Source: GWC2-40-17 sp035400705 (lineage in GTDB: Bacteria > Patescibacteriota > Patescibacteriia > Magasanikbacterales > UBA10003). From it: a stretch of 46,947 nucleotides of DNA. Where the stretch lies: assembly GCA_035400705.1 (NCBI GenBank), contig DAOMZV010000002.1, forward strand, positions 1 to 46,947. Direction: 5' to 3'. Below the pieces are notes generated by a model. It had not been told where the DNA came from and ran no database searches. It saw only the letters and a list, made by a program, of their open reading frames with translations. Both the position numbers and the translations under genes were made by a program. Shown here one piece after another: positions 8,517-14,659 of this stretch; within the stretch, counting starts at the first letter, position 1, and every line of letters starts with the position of its first letter.

Positions 8517-8548
8517 TTTTTTACCTTTTTGTAAGGAGCCATATTTTT

Positions 8549-8577
8549 ACCCTAGTCTAAAAAGATAAAAAAATCAA
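8549..8577 (-). promoter_or_regulatory. Promoter of the Cys-repeat protein gene
   Basis: On the minus strand TTGATT (8572-8577) and TAGGGT (8549-8554) are 17 bases apart. The -10 box is a weak match. Confidence 0.5.
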
Positions 8578-8608
8578 GCCCAAAACACCCTCCAGAAAGG
8601 AGGGTGTT
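8575..8608 (-). terminator. Terminator after the PHP gene
   Basis: A perfect 10-bp stem AACACCCTCC/GGAGGGTGTT (8584-8593 with 8599-8608) includes the last bases of the PHP stop codon. The following T-run is interrupted (TTGGGCTTGATTTT), so termination may be imperfect. Confidence 0.7.
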
Positions 8609-9449
8609 AGTTTAAGAGATAGTCAATTTTTTGCCATTCAGTTTTACCTACATTTATTCCTAAGCGTTTTCCGTCGTGAGAATCCGAGCCATAAGTAATA
8701 GCTAATTTATATTTTTCCGCCAAAGGTAAAAGATGTTTTTTATTTTTCAAAAAGTTATGCGGCATTTCCATACCCCAAAGGCCGGCCTTGACTAAGAGGG
8801 GGATAATTTTTTGAGCCGTTTTGGACTCAGCCAGTTCTATATCTGGATGGGCCAAAGAAACCAGTCCACCACATTTTTTAATTAGTTCAATCGCAGCTAA
8901 AGAATTAAGACGCTGCTTTTTTAAATAGCCAATTTGGCCCGGACGATCTAAAAAAGAGCCAATAAAATCTGATAAATTGCCTTGCCAACCGTATTTATTT
9001 TTTAAAAGAGATAAATTTGCTTGTTCTTTTAAAATTGCGCGGGTAAATTGTGGTTTACCTGTATTTTTTTGGGAGAGCAATTGTTTTTCTGTGGTTTTAG
9101 TAATAACAAAATTTAGAGAGCGGAATCGTTTGATTAAAATTTTGGCTCGCTCCATTCTTTTAGCTTGTTGTTTTTTTAAGATAGCCAAAAGTTTAGGATC
9201 ATTAAAATTTTTTAAATAACCGACTAAGTGCATTTCCACTCCTCTGACAGCCGTGCTTAGTTCTAATCCAGGAATGGGTTCAATTTTATGTTGAGCACAA
9301 ATTTTAATAAAAGAGGGTAAGCCTATGGTAGTGTCATGATCAGTCAGGGCAAGAATTTTAACTTTTTTTCTTGCGGCTAATTTAACCAATTCTTCTACGG
9401 TTAGGAGTCCATCAGAACACTGGCTATGAGTGTGGAGATCAATCAGCAT
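8607..9449 (-). CDS. PHP-domain metal-dependent phosphoesterase
   Basis: The protein begins MLIDLHTHSQCSDG, the first PHP metal motif, and continues with ALTDHDT (second motif), GLELST (Glu ligand) and, near the C-terminus, LAHPDIEL and TYGSDSHD. The 280-residue length fits the YciV/RnaAM group, whose members hydrolyse 3',5'-nucleoside bisphosphates and trim short RNA 5' ends; that assignment is by family resemblance only. It is the third gene of a minus-strand operon, starting one base after the stop of the kinase-like gene, behind dCMP deaminase. It therefore probably acts in nucleotide turnover. Confidence 0.9.
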   Translation of the reverse strand: MLIDLHTHSQCSDGLLTVEELVKLAARKKVKILALTDHDTTIGLPSFIKICAQHKIEPIPGLELSTAVRGVEMHLVGYLKNFNDPKLLAILKKQQAKRMERAKILIKRFRSLNFVITKTTEKQLLSQKNTGKPQFTRAILKEQANLSLLKNKYGWQGNLSDFIGSFLDRPGQIGYLKKQRLNSLAAIELIKKCGGLVSLAHPDIELAESKTAQKIIPLLVKAGLWGMEMPHNFLKNKKHLLPLAEKYKLAITYGSDSHDGKRLGINVGKTEWQKIDYLLN

Positions 9450-9450
9450 A

Positions 9451-10017
9451 TTAAGCTCGATATTTTTTAATCAAGTTATCCAGTTGCTCTTGTAGTTTAG
9501 TAAGCTGACCATTATTATCAATTTTTTCCGAGGTTTGTTTAATCACTTCCACAATTGATAGTTCTGTGGAACGTTGGTGATCGGCTAAAAATTGTTCATA
9601 AGTTTTGGTGTTATCATCAATATTTTCTCCTCGTTTAATTAAACGTTCATAGCGAATTTGTGGGTCAGCAAAAATTTCCACCAAAATGAAATTAGGCATT
9701 TTTTGCAGATAAGTAATATCGGCTAAACGACGAATTCCCTCCACAATAATTACGGGGTTAGGATTGTTAGCCACATCTTGAGCTATGGCTTTGGCCAAAA
9801 GATTTTCGCCAAAAATCCCGCGCAAATTTTCGGATAATTTAATCAGGTTGTCGCGCGTTTGTTCTTGATAAATTCGATTAAGAATATCTCTTAAAATGGT
9901 GGAAAAACGATAAGTTGAGGCTTGATATTTTTCTTCTAAATATTTAGCTGCTGTTCCTTTACCGCTAGCAAGTAGTCCAGTAAAACCTAGAATAATTTTT
10001 TTATCAAGATCTGACAT
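9451..10017 (-). CDS. P-loop nucleotide kinase-like protein (NMP kinase/dephospho-CoA kinase-like)
   Basis: The 188-residue protein has an N-terminal P-loop GLLASGKGT (14-22) of the adenylate kinase/dephospho-CoA kinase type, a VEGIRR block near residue 96 and an Arg-rich lid-like segment (RYERLIKRGEN). The nearest named groups I can suggest are AAA-type nucleoside monophosphate kinases and the archaeal dephospho-CoA-kinase-like proteins. Its position six bases after the dCMP deaminase gene and one base before the PHP gene suggests deoxynucleotide phosphorylation. The exact substrate cannot be read from the sequence. Confidence 0.85.
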   Translation of the reverse strand: MSDLDKKIILGFTGLLASGKGTAAKYLEEKYQASTYRFSTILRDILNRIYQEQTRDNLIKLSENLRGIFGENLLAKAIAQDVANNPNPVIIVEGIRRLADITYLQKMPNFILVEIFADPQIRYERLIKRGENIDDNTKTYEQFLADHQRSTELSIVEVIKQTSEKIDNNGQLTKLQEQLDNLIKKYRA

Positions 10018-10023
10018 AAAAAT

Positions 10024-10560
10024 TTATTTAGCACCTTTCATTTTGACATAACCTTCATTAGCATGAACTTCGGTAATATTATTTTTAAAAATTTCTTGGA
10101 TTCGTTTTAGCCACTCAGGATTTTCTTGGTATTGTTCAATAACCACGTTGGCTTTTTTTAGATAGTCAATTACTTCAGGATTGCGGTAAATTTGTCCGTA
10201 AACAACTCTTTTAACTCCAGCCGCCACGAGATATTTTGAACAATGGATACAAGGAGAACTGACGGTGTAGAGGGTGGTGCCTTCCGTAGAAGCTCCTTGA
10301 AGTCTGGCAACTTGCAGTAAAGTATTATGTTCAGAATGAATGGTTCTGACGCAATGACCGTCCTCTAATAGGTGACCAACTTCATCGCAACTAGGTAATC
10401 CTGGGGGCGCGCCATTGTAGCCAGTGGCAATAATGCGTTTGTCTTTAACTAGGACCGCACCAGCGTGAAGTCTATCACAATTAGAACGAGTGGCGGTAAT
10501 TCTAGCCATGGCCATAAAGTATTCGTCCCAACTGGGGCGGGAAAAGGTTTTTTCAGTCAT
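10024..10560 (-). CDS. Deoxycytidylate (dCMP) deaminase
   Basis: This zinc enzyme converts dCMP to dUMP, the substrate of ThyX. The 178 residues show RPSWDEYFMAMA at the N-terminus, the SxCDRLHAGAVLV block, GYNGAPPG, the catalytic HSEHN (His ligand plus proton-shuttling Glu; most relatives read HAE), and the zinc motif SPCIHCSKYL. It heads an operon with a nucleotide kinase-like protein and a PHP phosphoesterase. Its promoter lies just beyond the rplA stop codon, and its mRNA would begin at the rplA terminator hairpin. Confidence 0.95.
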   Translation of the reverse strand: MTEKTFSRPSWDEYFMAMARITATRSNCDRLHAGAVLVKDKRIIATGYNGAPPGLPSCDEVGHLLEDGHCVRTIHSEHNTLLQVARLQGASTEGTTLYTVSSPCIHCSKYLVAAGVKRVVYGQIYRNPEVIDYLKKANVVIEQYQENPEWLKRIQEIFKNNITEVHANEGYVKMKGAK

Positions 10561-10583
10561 AAATTTGATATTTTGGTTTAATA

Positions 10584-10607
10584 AAAAGCGGGGTGTTCCC
10601 GCTCTTT
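10584..10607 (-). terminator. Terminator of the rpsB-rplK-rplA operon
   Basis: Stem AGCGGG/CCCGCT with a five-base loop, followed on the minus strand by five T. It lies downstream of rplA and also inside the presumed 5' end of the dCMP deaminase transcript. Confidence 0.75.
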
Positions 10608-10636
10608 ATTATAACTTGATCAAGCTAGTTTGTAAA
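10608..10636 (-). promoter_or_regulatory. Promoter of the dCMP deaminase operon
   Basis: On the minus strand TTTACA (10631-10636) and a perfect TATAAT (10608-10613) are 17 bases apart. The box sits between the rplA stop and the terminator hairpin. Confidence 0.7.
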
Positions 10637-10637
10637 A

Positions 10638-11318
10638 TTAAACAACAGAGATTTTGATACCTGGACCCATAGTGGAGGTAAGAGTAGCATTTTTGATGTA
10701 AGTACCTTTAGAAGAAGACGGTTTGCTTTTTTTAATTACATCGATGATGGCCTGTAGGTTGGCTAAAATTTTTTCTTTGTCAAAAGAAACTTTACCAACC
10801 GCAATGTGTATGTTAGCGGTTTCATCATTTTTAAAAGCCAACTTACCTTTCTTTAATTCCTCGATAATTTTTTTGATGTTAGGACTAACAGTTTCTGTTT
10901 TAGGATTAGGCATTAAACCCTTAGGACCTAAAATTTTAGCAATTTTAGCTAATTTAGGCATCATGGAAGGAGTAGCAACAGCTACATCAAAATTGATTTT
11001 TTGAGTTTTAGCAATTTCATCAATCATTTCTTCTCCGCCGACCATATCTGCACCGGCAGATTTAGCGGTTTCTTCATTGTTGGTGTCAACAAAGGCAGCT
11101 ACAATTTTGGATTTACCAAAAGAATTAGGCAAAACAATCGTGCCGCGAATTTGTTCCTCACCTTTTTTAGGATCAATGCCCAAGCGAAGATGAAGTTCAA
11201 TGGTAGCATCAAATTTAGCACCGGAAGTTTTTTTAACTAATTCGATGGCTTCGTCTAACGAGTAGCTTTTTTTATTTTCTACCTGTTGTTTAAGTTTGAG
11301 ATATTTTTGACTGCGCAT
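10638..11318 (-). CDS. rplA: 50S ribosomal protein L1
   Basis: L1 forms the mobile L1 stalk of the large subunit and is a translational repressor of its own mRNA in many bacteria. The 226 residues carry the family blocks YSLDEAIELVKK, RGTIVLP, FDVAVATPSMMPKLAKIAKILGPKGLMPNPK (split here by family convention) and GTYIKNATLTSTMGPGIKI. Several Parcubacteria lineages are reported to lack L1, so its presence narrows the taxonomy. It is the last gene of rpsB-rplK-membrane protein-rplA and is preceded by an L1-binding-like RNA site. Confidence 0.97.
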   Translation of the reverse strand: MRSQKYLKLKQQVENKKSYSLDEAIELVKKTSGAKFDATIELHLRLGIDPKKGEEQIRGTIVLPNSFGKSKIVAAFVDTNNEETAKSAGADMVGGEEMIDEIAKTQKINFDVAVATPSMMPKLAKIAKILGPKGLMPNPKTETVSPNIKKIIEELKKGKLAFKNDETANIHIAVGKVSFDKEKILANLQAIIDVIKKSKPSSSKGTYIKNATLTSTMGPGIKISVV

Positions 11319-11340
11319 ATATTTGCGTTTGTGGTTTTAA

Positions 11341-11370
11341 TGATGGTGTTTCATCCCATCTCCCACATAA
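11341..11370 (-). promoter_or_regulatory. L1-binding-like mRNA site upstream of rplA
   Basis: The RNA reads GUGGGAG, then AUGG, then GAUGAAACACCAU. GUGGGAG followed by GAUGAAA flanked by complementary AUGUG/CACCAU (one bulged C) is the asymmetric-loop element that L1 recognises in 23S rRNA and in L11-L1 operon leaders. It ends about 22 bases before the rplA ATG, after the inserted membrane-protein gene, so L1 would repress mainly its own cistron. Assignment is by motif and context. Confidence 0.6.
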
Positions 11371-11375
11371 TTTAG

Positions 11376-11726
11376 TTAGTTTTCTTTTTCTTTTTTAGTT
11401 AAGCGCCAATGAAAGAGGAAGAGAGGTAAGGCAACTAGGATCATAGAAAAAGATCTGACCGCCTCTGATTGTTTCTGAACTTGGTAACGGTTTTCTTGCT
11501 CTTGTTTCAATCGTGCCTTATCTTCTTCAGTGTAGGCAAGATTGGTTTTGGGGTTAACTATTTCAGAATAAATCTCGTAGTATTCGGGGCGATCTGCTTT
11601 AGTAAAAACCCAAGTTTTTAGTGTTAAATTAATTAACGTAACAGCAGAAATAATTATCATTACTAAGGTAATTAAAGATACGGCGTAAAGATAAATTGTG
11701 CGAATGAGTTGAGATTTAGAGAGCAT
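11376..11726 (-). CDS. Small two-span membrane protein between rplK and rplA
   Basis: A 116-residue protein with a hydrophobic segment at about 10-35, a charged central part containing KTWVFTKADRPEYYEIYSE and a long Lys/Glu/Gln helix, then a second segment at about 93-110 ending PLFLFHWRLTKKEKEN. The open frame reaches 11816, but that part overlaps rplK; ATG at 11726, 17 bases after the rplK stop, is preferred. The layout resembles small CPR membrane proteins of the DUF5671 type, which I cannot confirm. No function is assigned. Its place between two ribosomal protein genes is unusual. Confidence 0.8.
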   Translation of the reverse strand: MLSKSQLIRTIYLYAVSLITLVMIIISAVTLINLTLKTWVFTKADRPEYYEIYSEIVNPKTNLAYTEEDKARLKQEQENRYQVQKQSEAVRSFSMILVALPLFLFHWRLTKKEKEN

Positions 11727-11743
11727 AGTTAAATGATTATTTT

Positions 11744-12166
11744 TTAAACTACAGTTAAACCCATTTGTTTGGCAGTGCCTTCTACCATTTTCATAGCCGA
11801 TTCGACTGAAACACAATTTAAGTCAGGCAATTTTTTTTCGGCAATTTCTTTAACTTGAGCCTTGGTAACTTTACCCACTTTTTCTTGCAAGGGTTTGCCA
11901 GAACCCTTGGTAATACCAGCGGCTTTTTTTAATAATTCTGCTACTGGAGGAGTTTTGGTAATGAAAGTGTAGGTTCTATCTTCATAAACGGTGATTTCTA
12001 CTGGAGTAATTTCGCCCATTTTATCTTTGGTGGCCGCATTAAATTTTTGACAAAATTCGGCAATGTTTAAAGCGTGCTGACCTAGAGCTGGACCGATTGG
12101 AGGTGCTGGATTAGCTTGACCAGCAGGGATCTGCAATTTGATCAAGGTTTTAATTTTTTTAGCCAT
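11744..12166 (-). CDS. rplK: 50S ribosomal protein L11
   Basis: L11 sits at the GTPase-associated centre of the ribosome. The 140 residues show KLQIPAGQANPAPPIGPALGQ at the N-terminus, the linker ITVYEDRTYTFITKTPP and the rRNA-binding C-terminal domain with GxPxxxKVGKVTKAQVKEIAEKK. The length is typical. It follows rpsB instead of the usual nusG. Confidence 0.98.
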   Translation of the reverse strand: MAKKIKTLIKLQIPAGQANPAPPIGPALGQHALNIAEFCQKFNAATKDKMGEITPVEITVYEDRTYTFITKTPPVAELLKKAAGITKGSGKPLQEKVGKVTKAQVKEIAEKKLPDLNCVSVESAMKMVEGTAKQMGLTVV

Positions 12167-12178
12167 ATAATTAGTTAG

Positions 12179-12209
12179 AGCGGCGAGAAGCAGCTTGAGA
12201 GCCGCCGCT
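12179..12209 (-). other. GC-rich hairpin between rpsB and rplK
   Basis: A perfect AGCGGCG/CGCCGCT stem (12179-12185 with 12203-12209) encloses 17 bases in an otherwise AT-rich spacer. No T-run follows, so it is not a simple terminator. It may affect mRNA processing, stability or rplK translation. Confidence 0.5.
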
Positions 12210-12222
12210 GGTTGATTATTAA

Positions 12223-12993
12223 TTATTCATTGAAAATTCTAGCCACGGTTTCTTTCTTTTTTCCTTCGGTGGCAGTTTCCTTAACAGTCGGAGTGACAGT
12301 TAAATTAGCTCGGCCTTCAGCAATTGCTTCGGTGGCCAGTTTAACTAACATTTCAATAGAATTGGTAGCATCATCATTAGCTGGAATAGGATAGTCAACT
12401 TTTTCTGGGTTAGTGTTGCTGTCGCAAAAAGCCACAATCTTGGTGCCGGTTTTTTGGGCTTCTTCAAAAGCGGTTTTTTCAATTTTTAAGTCAACAATAA
12501 AGACAATGTCAGGACGTTTATCCATTTTTTCAATACTACCTAAATATTTATCCAATTTTTCTAATTCTTTCATTAAATGCACCTGTTCTTTTTTAGTGTA
12601 TTTAGTGATTTCATTAGTTTCCTTTAAAGTTTTTAACTTTTTGTATTTTTTGAACAAGGTTTGATGAATTTCGTCAAAATTAGTTAACAAACCACCCAAC
12701 CAGCGCTCGGTAATAAAGGGGATACCGGCTTCCTCAGCATATTTTTTAATAATCGGTTTGGCTTGTTCTTTGGTACCGATAAATAAAATAGTGCGGTTTT
12801 GAGAAGCGGCATTCTTTAAATATTCTAAAGCCTCGGCTAATTTAGCCTGAGTTTGTTCCAAATCAAAGATATGAATATTATTTCTTTGGGTAAAAATAAA
12901 AGGCGCCATTTTGGGGTGCCACTTGTTAGACTGGTGGCCAAAATGAACACCAGCTTTAAGCATATCTAAAATTGAAGGTATCTTGTAAGACAT
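12223..12993 (-). CDS. rpsB: 30S ribosomal protein S2
   Basis: S2 binds at the head-body junction of the small subunit and is needed for S1 docking where S1 exists. The 256 residues show MLKAGVHFGHQSNKWHPKMAPFIF near the start, FIGTKEQAK, ERWLGGLLTNF, PDIVFIVDL and FCDSNTNPEKVDYPIPANDDA. A strong Shine-Dalgarno sequence AAAGGAG lies upstream, in contrast to most genes here. It heads the operon rpsB-rplK-membrane protein-rplA; the usual partner tsf is at 29742-30329 instead. Confidence 0.98.
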   Translation of the reverse strand: MSYKIPSILDMLKAGVHFGHQSNKWHPKMAPFIFTQRNNIHIFDLEQTQAKLAEALEYLKNAASQNRTILFIGTKEQAKPIIKKYAEEAGIPFITERWLGGLLTNFDEIHQTLFKKYKKLKTLKETNEITKYTKKEQVHLMKELEKLDKYLGSIEKMDKRPDIVFIVDLKIEKTAFEEAQKTGTKIVAFCDSNTNPEKVDYPIPANDDATNSIEMLVKLATEAIAEGRANLTVTPTVKETATEGKKKETVARIFNE

Positions 12994-13126
12994 AAATATT
13001 CTCCTTTTATCGCCGTTGTTTTAAAGCAACGTGCGTCCACTCATCCCATATCTTTTAGGCCCCTTTTAATTAGGGGAGGAGTAAAAGATAAGAAGCTGGG
13101 AGAGCTGTGATAAATTAAATTAATGT
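12994..13126 (-). promoter_or_regulatory. Long structured 5' leader of rpsB
   Basis: About 130 bases separate the likely start of transcription from the rpsB ATG. They can fold into a stem ATCTTTTA/TAAAAGAT (13050-13057 with 13082-13089) enclosing CCCC/GGGG, and a second hairpin CGTTG/CAACG near the gene. rpsB leaders are autoregulatory in several bacteria; that this one binds S2 is inference. The ATG is preceded by AAAGGAG. Confidence 0.5.
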
Positions 13127-13132
13127 GACCTT

Positions 13133-13162
13133 AGTATAACAAAGTTGAGCTAAACTTGTCAA
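13133..13162 (-). promoter_or_regulatory. Promoter of the rpsB operon
   Basis: On the minus strand a perfect TTGACA (13157-13162) and TATACT (13133-13138) are 18 bases apart, with TGT before the -10 box. Confidence 0.8.
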
Positions 13163-13190
13163 GAGTGCCGTGGAGGCTAGTTTAGGTTAT

Positions 13191-13217
13191 AAAAAAGGCC
13201 CCCGGAGACCGGGGGCT
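13191..13217 (-). terminator. Terminator of purA
   Basis: A GC-rich stem GCCCCCGG/CCGGGGGC with a three-base loop, then C and six T on the minus strand, six bases beyond the purA stop. Confidence 0.93.
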
Positions 13218-13222
13218 GTTGG

Positions 13223-14545
13223 TTAGTTAAGAGGAATTTGAATAGTCTGTTCTCGATCAGGCCCAACTCCAACAATGGAAATTGGCAGACCAAGATTACT
13301 TTCAATAAAATGCAGGTAATTTTGTGCTGCTGTGGGCAACTCAGCCAAAGAGCGGCATTGACTTATTTCTTCTTTAAAACCTGGTAATTCTACCATAATC
13401 GGCTTAACTTGAGCCAAAATGGAAGCGTCGGCGGGGAATCGAGTTAGTCTTTTGCCGCAGTATTCATATTGGACACAAACCTGGATAGTTTTTAGCCCAG
13501 TAAGAACATCCAAAAGAGTGATAGCCAAGTCAGTTGCGCCGCTAAGCTTGCTGCTATACTGCAGAAGGGGAATGTCCAACCAGCCGCAACGACGAGGCCG
13601 TCCTGTGGTGGTGCCATATTCATGGCCTTGTTCTCGAATGTAATTACCAGTGCTGTCGAAAAGTTCAGTGGGGAAGGGACCTTCGCCAACTCTAGTGGTG
13701 TAGGCCTTAACAATACCCACAATTCTTTTGATAGTGCCAGTCGGTACACCAGCCCCAGCATAAACCCCCGAAGCAAAAGTACAGCTCGAGGAAACGAATG
13801 GGTACGTTCCATGGTCAATATCGAGCATAGAACCATTAGCTCCTTCAAACAAAGCTCTTTTTCCAGAAGTTAAGAAATCATTGAGAAAATCGGCGGTATC
13901 ACAGATAAAAGGTTTAATTTTTTCTGCGTAAACCAGATATTCTTCAATTAAATCTTCCAAGTTAGGCATTAGATTTGTTTCAGCTAAGGCCAAGGAAGTT
14001 TTAGTTTTAAAATCCCAAATGAATTTCATGCGCGCACGCAGCCGGCTGCTGTCCAGCAAATCACAAACACGGAGAGCGCTAATACGCAAAGCTTTATCGG
14101 CATAACATGGCCCAATACCTCTGCCGGTTGTGCCGATTTTTTTAGCTCCGGCACTAGCCAACATCTCGTACTGTTTTTCTTCCAACTTATGCCAGGGCAT
14201 AACCAAATGAGCCCGGGTGGATATTCTCAAACTGTCTAGTTTGATGCCCAGTGCCTGTAAGGTTGCCATTTCTTTGAATAACTCTGGCAGATCCAAAACC
14301 ACACCATTAGCAACAATGTTCACTGTATGGGAGTGCAAAATTCCCGAGGGAATTTGGTGTAGGGCTAATTTTTTACCATCAACTACGATACTGTGGCCAG
14401 CATTGGCCCCGCCATTATAACGAACTACTGCTTGGTGAAAAGGAGTTAAGACATCGGTAACTTTACCTTTGCCTTCATCGCCCCATTGCAACCCACAGAT
14501 TGCGGTGGACGATTCTGTTTTTGGAGGAACTGGTAAGCCAATCAT
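13223..14545 (-). CDS. purA: Adenylosuccinate synthetase
   Basis: PurA condenses IMP with aspartate using GTP, the first step from IMP to AMP. The 440-residue protein has the P-loop-like GLQWGDEGKGKVTD (18-31), YNGGANAGHSIV, the TTGRGIGPCYADK block, FEGANGSMLDIDHGTYPFVSSS, and the C-terminal GRPRRCGWLD. No other purine gene is in the window; in a reduced genome the enzyme probably serves salvage. It is transcribed alone from its own promoter and ends at a strong terminator. GGGG lies seven bases before the ATG. Confidence 0.97.
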   Translation of the reverse strand: MIGLPVPPKTESSTAICGLQWGDEGKGKVTDVLTPFHQAVVRYNGGANAGHSIVVDGKKLALHQIPSGILHSHTVNIVANGVVLDLPELFKEMATLQALGIKLDSLRISTRAHLVMPWHKLEEKQYEMLASAGAKKIGTTGRGIGPCYADKALRISALRVCDLLDSSRLRARMKFIWDFKTKTSLALAETNLMPNLEDLIEEYLVYAEKIKPFICDTADFLNDFLTSGKRALFEGANGSMLDIDHGTYPFVSSSCTFASGVYAGAGVPTGTIKRIVGIVKAYTTRVGEGPFPTELFDSTGNYIREQGHEYGTTTGRPRRCGWLDIPLLQYSSKLSGATDLAITLLDVLTGLKTIQVCVQYEYCGKRLTRFPADASILAQVKPIMVELPGFKEEISQCRSLAELPTAAQNYLHFIESNLGLPISIVGVGPDREQTIQIPLN

Positions 14546-14584
14546 TTTTTACCCCAAGATTTAAAGAGCAGAGAAACCTAAAAT

Positions 14585-14612
14585 ATTTTACTCTTTTTTA
14601 TTTTTTAGTCAA
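14585..14612 (-). promoter_or_regulatory. Promoter of purA
   Basis: On the minus strand TTGACT (14607-14612) and TAAAAT (14585-14590) are 16 bases apart. The -35 box abuts the T-run of the gyrB terminator. Confidence 0.65.
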
Positions 14613-14613
14613 T

Positions 14614-14648
14614 AAAAAAAAATCCACTTATAGGGAAGTGGATTTTTA
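14614..14648 (-). terminator. Terminator of gyrB
   Basis: Stem AAATCCACTT/AAGTGGATTT (14620-14629 with 14636-14645) followed by a long T-run on the minus strand. The complementary A/T flanks also allow function on the plus strand. Confidence 0.88.
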
Positions 14649-14659
14649 AAATAGGGTAA

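Noticed and set aside
11727..11816. Thirty extra N-terminal codons of the small membrane protein
   Set aside because: They overlap the conserved end of rplK, and the sequence before the ATG at 11726 does not look like coding for this protein.
13000..13222. Hidden gene or tRNA in the longest gene-free stretch
   Set aside because: The stretch is fully explained by the rpsB leader, its promoter and the purA terminator, and no frame with a start and family features is present.
14546..14612. Purine riboswitch upstream of purA
   Set aside because: The leader is only about 30 bases long after the promoter and shows no three-way-junction pattern.
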